DNA from: Clostridia bacterium
GTDB taxonomy: Bacteria; Bacillota; Clostridia; Peptostreptococcales; Anaerovoracaceae
Assembly (NCBI GenBank): GCA_910575405.1
Contig: CAJTER010000002.1
Span: forward strand, 1 to 64,000
Length of the DNA: 64,000 nt
Reading direction: 5' to 3'
Shown: one piece after another, positions 8,879-17,792 of the stretch
How the letters are laid out: the number at the start of each line of letters is the position of its first letter
Numbering within the stretch: position 1 is the first letter of the stretch
Position numbers and translations under genes: made by a program
The notes under the pieces: generated by a model
What the model was told of the DNA's origin: nothing
Seen by the model: only the letters and a program-made list of their open reading frames with translations
Databases searched by the model: none

Positions 8879-9988
8879 ATGAGATCTTTTTCAAATATAT
8901 ATTCAGAAATAACATCTAATTGGGTGACATCTGAACCAATCCAAAACTTGAAGAAAACAGTGGGTTGTTTATCAGGGCAACCGTTATTATTTTATGGAGC
9001 AGGGCGGCTGGCGGGTGTATATTTAGATGCCTGCAGGAAGCTCAACATTCAAGTTTCGGGAATATGTGATAAATACGCTAACGGTAATTTTCGTGGGTTT
9101 GAGATAATTTCCCCTACGGAACTGTCCAATGACTTTTCCAAGGCGGTTATTTTGGTTTGCTCCCATGTATTTAACGCTGAAATCAGTAATGATTTGAGGA
9201 GTCTGGGATTTTCGGAGCATCAAATCATACCTTGCCTCTCCAGATACCCATATTTCGAATCACCAGATAGCTTTCGCCATCACTTGGAAGGATATCAATG
9301 GGCATATGGCTTTTTTAAAGATAAATTATCAAAAAAGTTAATACTAGATAGAATTTCGCTTTGCTTACTGGACAAAGGGCTTGTTCCAAATACAAATTCA
9401 GAATGCTATTATGCGGATGAAATGGTTTTTGGGAAGCATGAAGTGTTTGTAGATGGGGGAGCTTTTGTAGGAGATAGTGCGGAGCGTTTTATTGAAAGGC
9501 AAGAAAGAGAATATGAATATGTATATTCATTTGAACCAGACAACAATAATTATCATATAACGGCAGAACGTTTAAAAGGATATCCGAATGTAGAGGTTGT
9601 AAAAAAAGGTTTGTGGAGTATGGAAAAAACACTCACTTTTTGCCATGACGAAGCCAATCCAGGAGGCTCAAGAATAGAGGTTTCCCATGATGAAAATGAT
9701 TCCCATTCCATTGATGTAATATCTATTGATGAATTTTTTAGCCGTAGGAAAGGGGCCGCGTTGCCGACATTCATAAAGATGGATATTGAAGGTTCAGAAA
9801 AAGAAGCCTTGTTAGGAGCCGCTAAGACTATTCTTAAAAACAAACCTAAGCTCGCCATATGTGCATACCACAAGGCAGAAGATATTTATGAATTACCTAT
9901 GACTATAATGGGAATACGTGACGACTATAATTTTGTTTTAAGACAGCATGAATACGGAGGGTACGATACGGTCCTTTATGCAATATAA
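8879..9988 (+). CDS. FkbM-family methyltransferase with N-terminal YGAG domain (copy 2)
   Basis: Same architecture as copy 1: LLFYGAGRLAGVYLDACRKL near residue 35, then VFVDGGAFVGDSAERF, YSFEPDNNNYH and FIKMDIEGSEKEALLGA. I place the start at ATG 8879 because AAAGGAG lies 10 bases upstream; a GTG at 8861 would have no site. It ends AICAYHKAEDIYELP. It sits 24 bases after copy 1. Divergence between copies is high enough that they are likely old paralogues with separate substrates, not a recent duplication. Confidence 0.87.
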   Translation: MRSFSNIYSEITSNWVTSEPIQNLKKTVGCLSGQPLLFYGAGRLAGVYLDACRKLNIQVSGICDKYANGNFRGFEIISPTELSNDFSKAVILVCSHVFNAEISNDLRSLGFSEHQIIPCLSRYPYFESPDSFRHHLEGYQWAYGFFKDKLSKKLILDRISLCLLDKGLVPNTNSECYYADEMVFGKHEVFVDGGAFVGDSAERFIERQEREYEYVYSFEPDNNNYHITAERLKGYPNVEVVKKGLWSMEKTLTFCHDEANPGGSRIEVSHDENDSHSIDVISIDEFFSRRKGAALPTFIKMDIEGSEKEALLGAAKTILKNKPKLAICAYHKAEDIYELPMTIMGIRDDYNFVLRQHEYGGYDTVLYAI

Positions 9989-10015
9989 ATATATAGTGAA
10001 AGGTTATGAAAAAAT

Positions 10016-11953
10016 ATGAAAATCACATATGAACGCTTTTGTTTTCCAGTTACATTCCACTGTAATTTAAATTGTAAATTATGTGCAGAGCATTCGCCCT
10101 ATGTTAAAAGACCATACCATCCATCATTAGAAAAATTGATGGAACAATTAGAAAAATTGTTCGAATTGGTTGAACGAATCGAAAAATTTGATATCACCGG
10201 AGGAGAACCTTTTTTAAGAAAAGATTTACCGGACATTTTAGATTATTTGTACTCGAATTATCGTGATAAAATCGGAACTGTACGTGTTACTACTAATGGC
10301 ACATTGGTACCAACGACGGATTTTGTAAATGCGGCAATAAAATGGAAGGAAAATATTAATGTTATAGTCGATAATTATGCTGTATCCGACAAAAGCGAAC
10401 AAGCGTATCATGCTCTAAACGATGTCGGCATTCCATGTGAGTTGCGTGATTACTCGGATAAATTACATTGTGACGGATGGGTGGATTATGGAGACATTTC
10501 AATAAAACATACAAGAAAAGAAGCAAAAAGGCTTTTTCAAAAATGCATGGTTCCAAGACTTGGGTTTTTTACTTGTATGGTAAACGGGCTGCTTTTTCCT
10601 TGCGCAAAAGCCAGAATTCTTTATGAAAATATTATAGGCAAAGCGCAAACAGTTCATGTTGACTTGTTTGACCCAATGCTGACAGAACATGGAAAAAAAG
10701 CTCGAATGAAAACTTTGATGGGCAATGAAGTTGTTGATGTATGTCAGTATTGCAATGGATTGTGTGAGGACAGTTCGCGTTTTCCCCCGGCAGAGCAATT
10801 GACCGTCACAAGAGAAGCGGCGCGTAAAAAAATGAAGCATGAAGATTGGCGTCTCAAATATGGGAAGGTATTGATTTATACACAGACTTTTAATAACGAA
10901 AAAACGATAGCTAGAACTATTGAAAGTGTTCTGAACCAATCGAATCAGGATTTCACGTATTTTATTTGTAATAATGCATCTACTGATCGAACCGGAGAAA
11001 TTATACGAAAATATGCAGAAAAAGATAATCGGATTGTTTATTTTAAATGTGATCGCAATGACGTTTTAGGTACTCAAATAATACCATATGAAATTTTTAA
11101 TTTTGTGCCACAATATCTGGACTGTTATTTTACGATTTTAGATGGTGACGACACCATAGAACTGGATTTTGTAGAAAATGTATTGGAAATGGTATACGTT
11201 GATAAGCCGGATATGATTGTCAGCTCGGTGAATAGAGTTGATGCAAAGACAGGGCGGATTATAAGCCAACATCAAATGGAGAAAAATGTAATTATGTCTG
11301 GAAAACAAAAAACAGATAATTTTATGCAGCTACGCCCTCTGTTATTAAGTCAGTGGGGAAAAGTATATCGATATTATGCCTATGTTAGAGCGCAAGATAT
11401 ACTCGTGTCTAAAAATATTTTTCATATGCCAAAATGGTTTCACCAATATGATACTTTAGGAGTTTTAAATGCATTTTTATATTTTGAAAAATGCGGGTTT
11501 ATTGGAAAGCCGATATACAATTATTATATATACTCGGATTCTACTTATTCCAAATATACACCTGAGCGAGTGAAAAATGATGTTCTTATGTTTAATGTCT
11601 ATAATGAGGTTTTGGACCAATATCCGCCTGTTGCCCCCATCAATCGGGACTACTGCTATGCTATTTACCTTTCATTACTTACTGAAACGCTAGACAGCAT
11701 TTTATCTTCGGATGTTGTAGCTGATAAACAGAAGCTTTTAGACATTATGGATATTTTACATATGGATGTAACAAGAAATTTATTTTGCGGAACTTTCGAT
11801 CCAATATTTCGAAACCTTTCAAATAGAGGAGCCTTTATTAAGCAAATTGACGAATATCTTGAGAAATTGCCAATGACTGTAATTGGTACAGATTTATACC
11901 ATGATACAATGGCTGAATTGGAAAAATATAATATTTTTTTAAAGGAGGAATAA
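10016..11953 (+). CDS. Radical SAM enzyme fused to a GT2 glycosyltransferase
   Basis: A 645-residue two-domain protein. Residues 1-280: radical SAM domain with the 4Fe-4S motif CNLNCKLCAEH (residues about 19-26), KFDITGGEPFLRKDLP, and a later cysteine set (KCMVP ... FTCMVNGLLFPC ... CQYCNGLC) that could ligate an auxiliary cluster. Residues about 285-640: GT2 domain (VLIYTQTFNNEKTIARTIES, CNNASTDRTGEIIRKYAEKD, TILDGDDTIELDF). It plausibly makes a radical-based change on a sugar or peptide and then, or in the same complex, transfers a sugar. The substrate is unknown. It lies between FkbM copies 2 and 3 with short gaps, so it is part of one operon. Confidence 0.85.
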   Translation: MKITYERFCFPVTFHCNLNCKLCAEHSPYVKRPYHPSLEKLMEQLEKLFELVERIEKFDITGGEPFLRKDLPDILDYLYSNYRDKIGTVRVTTNGTLVPTTDFVNAAIKWKENINVIVDNYAVSDKSEQAYHALNDVGIPCELRDYSDKLHCDGWVDYGDISIKHTRKEAKRLFQKCMVPRLGFFTCMVNGLLFPCAKARILYENIIGKAQTVHVDLFDPMLTEHGKKARMKTLMGNEVVDVCQYCNGLCEDSSRFPPAEQLTVTREAARKKMKHEDWRLKYGKVLIYTQTFNNEKTIARTIESVLNQSNQDFTYFICNNASTDRTGEIIRKYAEKDNRIVYFKCDRNDVLGTQIIPYEIFNFVPQYLDCYFTILDGDDTIELDFVENVLEMVYVDKPDMIVSSVNRVDAKTGRIISQHQMEKNVIMSGKQKTDNFMQLRPLLLSQWGKVYRYYAYVRAQDILVSKNIFHMPKWFHQYDTLGVLNAFLYFEKCGFIGKPIYNYYIYSDSTYSKYTPERVKNDVLMFNVYNEVLDQYPPVAPINRDYCYAIYLSLLTETLDSILSSDVVADKQKLLDIMDILHMDVTRNLFCGTFDPIFRNLSNRGAFIKQIDEYLEKLPMTVIGTDLYHDTMAELEKYNIFLKEE

Positions 11954-11955
11954 GA

Positions 11956-13047
11956 ATGAGTACGTTTAAGGATGAATTAAAAAAAATCAAAAAAATATAT
12001 GATGATAATGTGGCAAAGAAAAAAAGAGAGGCGCTTATTGAGGAATGGGGAGAAAAACCAATCATACTTTATGGTGCAGGAACATTAAGCGGATTTGTAA
12101 AAGAACACCTGAACAGACATGGTGTGGAAATCAATGGGTTCGCTGACACGTTCCGATCAGGTATCGAGAAAATGACCGGCCTACCTATCATCTCTGCGTC
12201 GCAGTTAAAGGAAGATTATAGTGATGCTGTTGTCATTATTACTTCCGAATTGCATGGAGAGTCGATTATGAAAACATTAAAAGAAATAGACTACTCAGGT
12301 TTTATATACTCTTTTGATGAGTTGCTTTCATTTTATACGATTCCATATGAAGAGTTTGAGCCGCATATTGATGGGTATGAGTGGGCATATAACTATTATA
12401 TAGATGACACATCAAAGCAGATTGTTATTGATGCTGTTAAGATGAGGCTTCTAGGGACTGCTATGAAGCCATCTCCTAATCCACAGTATTTTGAACCGGA
12501 TATTTGTCCCATGACAGATAATGAAGTATTTCTTGATGGCGGTTGCTTTATCGGAGATACTTCTGAAGAATTCATTCGGCAAGTAAACGGGAAGTATAAC
12601 CACATATATGGTTTCGAGCCTGATGAGAACAATTTGAAAAAAGCGGTTGCAAACCTTTCTGCATTCAAAAAAATTGATGCAATACATGGTGGATTATGGC
12701 ATATGACAAATGTGGTCAGTTTCGTATCCGGAGAGTTTGGAAATAGTCATTTTTCAGAAGAGGGCGCTGAGTTGGTCAAGGTTTTTGGAATTGATGATTT
12801 CTTTGCAGATAAAACTGATATACCGACCTTTATAAAAATGGATATTGAAGGAGCAGAAGCTTCTGCTTTAGATGGTGCTGCTGAAACCATAAAAAAACAT
12901 CATCCTAAATTGGCTATATGTGTATACCATAGTTTACAGGATATGTATGTGTTGCCAAAACGCATTTTGCATTATAATCCAGACTACAAGTTGTTTTTGC
13001 GTCATTATAGCAAGTGGTATGCAGAGAGTGTTTGTTATGCCGTGTAA
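11956..13047 (+). CDS. FkbM-family methyltransferase with N-terminal YGAG domain (copy 3)
   Basis: N-terminal Rossmann-like domain (PIILYGAGTLSGFVKEHL; YSDAVVIITSELHGES), then the FkbM domain: VFLDGGCFIGDTSEEFI, YGFEPDENNLKKAV, TFIKMDIEGAEASALDGA. The C-terminus AICVYHSLQDMYVLPKRIL follows the common pattern of copies 1 and 2. AAAGGAGG is 10 bases before the ATG, and the stop of the fusion gene is immediately upstream. Predicted cytosolic methyltransferase for a glycan; acceptor unknown. Confidence 0.87.
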   Translation: MSTFKDELKKIKKIYDDNVAKKKREALIEEWGEKPIILYGAGTLSGFVKEHLNRHGVEINGFADTFRSGIEKMTGLPIISASQLKEDYSDAVVIITSELHGESIMKTLKEIDYSGFIYSFDELLSFYTIPYEEFEPHIDGYEWAYNYYIDDTSKQIVIDAVKMRLLGTAMKPSPNPQYFEPDICPMTDNEVFLDGGCFIGDTSEEFIRQVNGKYNHIYGFEPDENNLKKAVANLSAFKKIDAIHGGLWHMTNVVSFVSGEFGNSHFSEEGAELVKVFGIDDFFADKTDIPTFIKMDIEGAEASALDGAAETIKKHHPKLAICVYHSLQDMYVLPKRILHYNPDYKLFLRHYSKWYAESVCYAV

Positions 13048-13062
13048 GTAAAGGAGAGCCTG

Positions 13063-13935
13063 ATGCCAGTTAAACAATTTATCCAAACTCAGCGAGTATC
13101 CATTATTATGACAAAAAGATGCACATTAAAGTGTAAGCTTTGTGGTGCACTTGCTCCATATGTGGAAAATTATCATCCACCTGCGGAATTTCTAAAAAAA
13201 GAGATCGACGCATTTTTCAAAATAGTAGATAAAACAGGAATTATAGATATTTCCGGTGGAGAACCACTACTGCGCACAACTGTGTCAGATTTTGCTCTCG
13301 GTGAGATTTTGCTATACCTTATTGAAAACTATGGTGATCGATTTGACTATCTAAGGATATTTACGAATGGCACGATTGTTCCGGGAGAAAGGATTTGTAA
13401 AGTCTTTAGAGACGTAAGAAAGAAAAAATCATTTAGCATTACGGTTGATAATTACGGCAAATATTCATCGAAAGTGAAGTCGATTGCGAGTCGGCTTGAA
13501 ATGGAACAGATAGACTATATCATTCGCGATTATTCAGAAAATATACACTGTGGCGGATGGGTTGATTTGCGGGATATTTCTTTGAAACATATTGAAATTG
13601 CTGATGCAAAGAATCTATTTGCAAAATGTGCAATTCCACAGAAATTAGGTTGTTGTTTTGAGCTGATGGATGGGATTATATCTCCGTGCAGCGTTGCAGC
13701 AGCACGTTATTTGTGTGGAGAGGCCGGGAAAGAAGATGCAGAGATCATTGACTTGTTTGCGAAGCATACTGAAATGAAAAGAAAACTTTTAGAGATTTTT
13801 GAAGCAGATTATTTTCCTTCTTGTCACTATTGTGTTGGTGGACTATCAGATGATAGCGAAAGGGTTGTTCCGGCAGAGCAAGCAACGGATGAGGAGATAA
13901 GAGAGTGGAGAGAGAAATACACAATGCGTGTATAG
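13063..13935 (+). CDS. Radical SAM protein
   Basis: A 290-residue protein with CTLKCKLCGAL near residue 22 (CxxxCxxC cluster motif) and IIDISGGEPLLR. It parallels the radical SAM half of the fusion at 10016: the segments DYSENIHCGGWVDL and DYSDKLHCDGWVDY match between the two, as do the C-terminal cysteines (KCAIP, GIISPC, CHYC). It lacks the glycosyltransferase half. Two related radical SAM enzymes in one island suggest sequential or alternative reactions on the same glycan. Ribosome binding site GGAGAG. The function beyond the family is not known. Confidence 0.85.
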   Translation: MPVKQFIQTQRVSIIMTKRCTLKCKLCGALAPYVENYHPPAEFLKKEIDAFFKIVDKTGIIDISGGEPLLRTTVSDFALGEILLYLIENYGDRFDYLRIFTNGTIVPGERICKVFRDVRKKKSFSITVDNYGKYSSKVKSIASRLEMEQIDYIIRDYSENIHCGGWVDLRDISLKHIEIADAKNLFAKCAIPQKLGCCFELMDGIISPCSVAAARYLCGEAGKEDAEIIDLFAKHTEMKRKLLEIFEADYFPSCHYCVGGLSDDSERVVPAEQATDEEIREWREKYTMRV

Positions 13936-13955
13936 AATGAAATGGAAGGATATAT

Positions 13956-15611
13956 ATGACAAGAATTGTTCTGGTAGCACTCCTGCCAACCAGTAAACAA
14001 CGGATGTTGGAATTACAAGAAGAAACAATATCCCTGACAGAGTTATTTAACTGGTCTACATGGCCATTAGGAGTCTTGTCAATCGAAAGCTATATTTTAA
14101 AAACATGTGAAGATGTATCTGTGGAAATAGTGGATTTAAATCGTAAATTTTTATCGCGAATCGGAGCTTGCGAGAATAAAGATTACAAGAAAGTATTGAA
14201 GGAAATTACAGATAGTTATGAAAAGTTTTTGATGGAAGAGCTTTCGGTTATTTGTAGAGAAGAGGAAATAGATATTATCGGATTATCGGCTTTGTTTGAT
14301 ATTTCACTATCTTCTATGGAAATCATTGCAAAAGAAGTTAAAAAATTATCCCCCAATACGATGATTATCTCCGGTGGATATCCATGTACAAACTTTGCAA
14401 ATGATATCGTTAATCATAATGATGCGGTAGATGCGATTTGTCTTGGGGAAGGAGAAATTCCTTTTTCTGAATTGATCAATGCACCGAATAAACAGGAATA
14501 TATTAAATCTTCCCCTTATTTTGTTACGAAAAATCACATAGGAACGAAAAAAGGATTTGTGGAAGATATTAATGATATACCAATGTTTCGATATCGGGAA
14601 TACATGGACAAATACGGAACGGATGTCATTGGAGAATATGTGAATGTTTTGGATGGGGGAAAAGGTGCCTTTGGAAATGAGGGTACGATATTAACAAGCA
14701 GAGGTTGTCCATTTTGTTGTACTTTTTGTGCTGCACATTCTATTCACGGACGTTCAATGAGATACTTATCAATGGAGCGTGTTAAACAGGAAATTGATTT
14801 TTGGATTGATGAATACAATGTTGAGACAATTAATATTATTGATGACCATCCTTTGGGTGATGTAGACCGCCTTATTAATATTGTCGATTACATTGGAAGT
14901 CGTGGAAGAAATGTTTTCTTTGCAAATACATTGTCATTTGCATCTGTGACAGAAAGCTTTGTGGAGTGCCTGAAACGCAATAAAATTAAAGATGTCCACT
15001 TTGCACTTGAATCCGGTTCTAAACGGGTTTTGCGGGAAATCATGCATAAACCGATTACGCTTCAGCGTGCCGATGAAGTGCTTGCCATGTTTCGTGGGAC
15101 AGATATTTTTGTTAAGATTGCTTTACTGGTTGGATTTCCGGATGAAACGGTAGAAGACGTTCAGGAAGCGCTTGATTATTTAAGGCAAGCGGAATTTCAC
15201 TGGGCAACAATCAGCAGTTTGATTCCTATTTCGGGAAGCGCAATACATAAGCAAATCATAGAGAAAATGGGTATGCCATACAAGATGGACGTGGCAAATG
15301 TATTTATGGCGCATTATGCCAATCCGGAAACGGTTGCTTATATGCTTGGTGATATTAAATATACCATGAATCTGGATATTAATTTTGTACACAATCCTTA
15401 TATGAGGATGGGTCGCTATGATCTTGCAGCAAAACGGTTCAGAGCGATTTTGCGAAGCGTGCCGGATCATGCATTTGCACATTATTATCTGAGTAAATGC
15501 TATGAGAAAATCAGCGGTGATATAGAAGGCGAGTTTGCTGCATATAGAAAAATAATCAGTGAAGATCCGTTCTGGGATAAATACGCAGACTATTTTAAGC
15601 TGGAGAAGTGA
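13956..15611 (+). CDS. B12-type radical SAM protein with C-terminal TPR-like tail
   Basis: A 551-residue protein. Residues 1-190 resemble the cobalamin-binding fold of BchE/P-methylase-type enzymes (IIGLSALFDIS ... MIISGGYPCTNFANDIV ... AICLGEGEIPFSEL), but I see no DxHxxG motif, so classical base-off B12 binding is doubtful. Residues 245-420: radical SAM core with GCPFCCTFCAAHSIHGRS and FALESGSKRVLREIMHKP. The last 60 residues are TPR-like (YDLAAKRFRAILRSVPDHAF). Such enzymes perform methylations, cyclisations or rearrangements on unactivated carbons. The downstream reductase starts 3 bases after the stop or overlaps it. Confidence 0.83.
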   Translation: MTRIVLVALLPTSKQRMLELQEETISLTELFNWSTWPLGVLSIESYILKTCEDVSVEIVDLNRKFLSRIGACENKDYKKVLKEITDSYEKFLMEELSVICREEEIDIIGLSALFDISLSSMEIIAKEVKKLSPNTMIISGGYPCTNFANDIVNHNDAVDAICLGEGEIPFSELINAPNKQEYIKSSPYFVTKNHIGTKKGFVEDINDIPMFRYREYMDKYGTDVIGEYVNVLDGGKGAFGNEGTILTSRGCPFCCTFCAAHSIHGRSMRYLSMERVKQEIDFWIDEYNVETINIIDDHPLGDVDRLINIVDYIGSRGRNVFFANTLSFASVTESFVECLKRNKIKDVHFALESGSKRVLREIMHKPITLQRADEVLAMFRGTDIFVKIALLVGFPDETVEDVQEALDYLRQAEFHWATISSLIPISGSAIHKQIIEKMGMPYKMDVANVFMAHYANPETVAYMLGDIKYTMNLDINFVHNPYMRMGRYDLAAKRFRAILRSVPDHAFAHYYLSKCYEKISGDIEGEFAAYRKIISEDPFWDKYADYFKLEK

Positions 15612-15613
15612 CA

Positions 15614-17116
15614 ATGAGCATTTTTAGGAATCATTTCCCTTTGGGGCTAGGAACTAATAGATTTTTGGTTTCTGGTCCTAAAGATATAAAAGGAATTGAA
15701 AATTCTATAGAGTTAGTGTGTCATGCTTTAGAAAGCGGTGTGACTTATGCGGATGTGGGGTTTCATTATTCCGCAGGGATGACTCCGATGATATTGAAAG
15801 AAGCATTTCAGAGAACTGGAAAAAAATTTTCAGTTACTGCGAAAGTTATGTATGACCAGGATAAAACAGCAGATGATGCATGCAAACGAGTAGAACTGTA
15901 TCTGAATGCGATGGGGATTGAAAAAGCCGAATATTTTACTTGTTGGGCTATATGGAATTACGAAGTATTTGAAAACATCATGAAAAAAGGCGGCGTTTAT
16001 GATGGGGCAATAAAGCTAAAGGAAGAAGGGATTATCGATCACATTTGTTGCTCACTGCATGCTCCTTCGGAAGATATGTTGAAAATCATTAAAAGCAGGG
16101 TATTTGAGGGAATTACGGTCTCTTATTCTGTTCTTAACGCAGTAAATATGAATCCGATTTTAGATGCTGCATATGAAAATGGAATCAGTGTTGCCGTGAT
16201 GAATCCTTTAGGTGGAGGTATTATGGCACAGAACCAAGATTTCTTTTCATTTACTTGTGGTGAAGAAGACGATGGGAATACGGTTCATGCAGCATTACGC
16301 TTCGCAAAAGCACATCCTGCTGTGGATCTTGTGTTGGGGGGAGTAAGTAATATTGATGAATTGGAAGATTGTGTGAGTGTTTTTACCCAACTCGATCCAG
16401 AGCCGCCGAAAAAAAGAACAGAGCGTGTATTGCGATCAGCTGAGGATATGCGAGGATTTTGTACAGGCTGTAGATATTGTGATGGATGTCCAAAAGGAAT
16501 TCCAACGGCTGCGATTATGCAGGCGAGGAATGCGTTTTTATTTGAACCTTGTGCAGCATACAATAGAACCGGACCTAAAGATTTGCTTTGTAATTTGCAG
16601 ATGTTTCGAAAATTCTTTTTTGACTTTAACTGGTTTCCAGATACTGCAAAAAATCCATGCATTAAATGTGGTAAATGTGAAAAACAGTGTACCCAAAATC
16701 TCAATATTATAGATGCCGTCGCAGATACTTATCGACGTGCAGAGCAAACCTATTTTACCAAGACAGCTCACAAGGAACGTCTGTATGCGCTTTTGTATCA
16801 AAAAGGTTACAAAAAAGTTGGTTTGTATCCAAATGGTGGATTTTCTAATCTGGTCATTACGCTGTATCGGGAATTTTTCGGCGAGCCGGAATTTGAGTGG
16901 CTACACTTTAATAGTGATCCAAAAACTTGGGGGCAGATGGCTGATGGGCGGATTATCCACGACCCCAGTAAAATTCCTAAGTTGCAACCGGATTTGATTC
17001 TAATCTGTACATATAAATACGACGAAGATATTTTGGATAGCTTGCGTCAGTATGAGCAATGCGGCGTTCGGTTGGAAAAGCTGCATCGTGTGGAAGAAAT
17101 GCCATGGGTATTTTAA
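15614..17116 (+). CDS. Aldo/keto reductase fused to ferredoxin and a FkbM-like Rossmann domain
   Basis: Three parts. Residues 1-265: aldo/keto reductase barrel with the conserved tyrosine (DVGFHYSAG), lysine (TAKVMYD) and histidine (CCSLHAP) positions. Residues 285-370: two 4Fe-4S motifs, CTGCRYCDGCPKG and CIKCGKCEKQC. Residues about 395-500: a domain like the YGAG domain of the three FkbM proteins (KKVGLYPNGGFSNLVITLY ... DLILICTYKYDEDILDSL). ATG 15614 is chosen because GGAG lies 8 bases upstream; a GTG at 15608 overlapping the previous stop is possible. It may reduce a sugar intermediate using ferredoxin electrons. Confidence 0.82.
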   Translation: MSIFRNHFPLGLGTNRFLVSGPKDIKGIENSIELVCHALESGVTYADVGFHYSAGMTPMILKEAFQRTGKKFSVTAKVMYDQDKTADDACKRVELYLNAMGIEKAEYFTCWAIWNYEVFENIMKKGGVYDGAIKLKEEGIIDHICCSLHAPSEDMLKIIKSRVFEGITVSYSVLNAVNMNPILDAAYENGISVAVMNPLGGGIMAQNQDFFSFTCGEEDDGNTVHAALRFAKAHPAVDLVLGGVSNIDELEDCVSVFTQLDPEPPKKRTERVLRSAEDMRGFCTGCRYCDGCPKGIPTAAIMQARNAFLFEPCAAYNRTGPKDLLCNLQMFRKFFFDFNWFPDTAKNPCIKCGKCEKQCTQNLNIIDAVADTYRRAEQTYFTKTAHKERLYALLYQKGYKKVGLYPNGGFSNLVITLYREFFGEPEFEWLHFNSDPKTWGQMADGRIIHDPSKIPKLQPDLILICTYKYDEDILDSLRQYEQCGVRLEKLHRVEEMPWVF

Positions 17117-17564
17117 GAAAAAGGAATAAGAAAACGGCTGGAACGTGATATATCTTTCTTAAAGCAGACAGGTATAGTAAACGACATAACCAAGTAGTAG
17201 TGACGCTTAAAAGTTTTTCGCAAAAAGCACAAAAAAACCTCCCAATTACCGGGAAGTATGAGTATTGTGCTATACTAAAGTTGTAACAGGAGGTACCGAT
17301 AAAAGAAGCAAGTATGGAAGCCTTCGCCAGAAGCGCGGCAAAAGCAGTGGATTGGAGCGACTATATAGAGGATCTGCTTAATGGAGCGGTGCTGTATGTA
17401 GGCAACCCTGGTTCATGGAAAATTTTGCAGCATGGCTTTTATGTGACAGTGATGATTCCGGCAGCCCGGATGATTTTAATGAAGAAGATCTGCTGGATCA
17501 TTACAGGAAGAAACAGGTAATGGAGGTTTAGCATCTTGGAAAACACAATACAGCTATAAAGCAG
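17117..17564 (+). pseudogene. Intergenic stretch with promoter and a degraded small gene
   Basis: An extended -10 (TGC TATACT, 17268-17276) and AGGAGG near 17288 point to a once-expressed gene, but no start codon is properly spaced. From 17314 one frame reads MEAFARSAAKAVDWSDYIEDL; near 17400 the coherent sequence moves to another frame (MENFAAWLLCDSDDSGSPDD ... DHYRKKQVMEV) and stops at 17530. I do not recognise the protein. The rest of the stretch holds nothing I can name. Confidence 0.35.
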
Positions 17565-17613
17565 GGCTGTCACTCAATCCAAAATGGATTTATGTGGCAG
17601 CCTTATTTCTTTT
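17565..17613 (+). terminator. Terminator before spoIIIA
   Basis: The outer stem GGCTGTCAC / GTGGCAGCC (one G-U pair) encloses an inner stem ATCCA / TGGAT and is followed by a T-rich run. It would end transcription from the glycan island or the degraded small gene. Confidence 0.7.
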
Positions 17614-17792
17614 CTAACGCATATCTATTTCATCAACAAGACAATCCTCAAACTCAGCACACCAAAAAACAAATTACCAACAACAAAAAACACGCACCTT
17701 GTCCCAACAATTTCCCACCTTAAAAAGAAAATCTGCATAAAACCTTGTCCACAGAATAAGATGTATAAACAACAGGGAAAAGAGGTGCATGA
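17614..17792. promoter_or_regulatory. AT-rich leader of the spoIIIA operon
   Basis: About 180 bases of A-rich sequence with no gene. The spoIIIA operon is controlled by sigma-E in Bacillus and Clostridia, so a sigma-E promoter should be here. I could not assign a convincing pair of boxes. AAGAGGTG lies just before the spoIIIAA start. Confidence 0.4.

Noticed and set aside
7706-13047. Three FkbM genes as a recent tandem duplication
   Set aside because: Their sequences differ throughout apart from motifs, and a radical SAM fusion gene separates copies 2 and 3.
13063-15611. RiPP biosynthesis cluster around the radical SAM genes
   Set aside because: No small precursor-like gene, leader-binding domain or peptide exporter is nearby; the neighbours are glycosyl- and methyltransferases.
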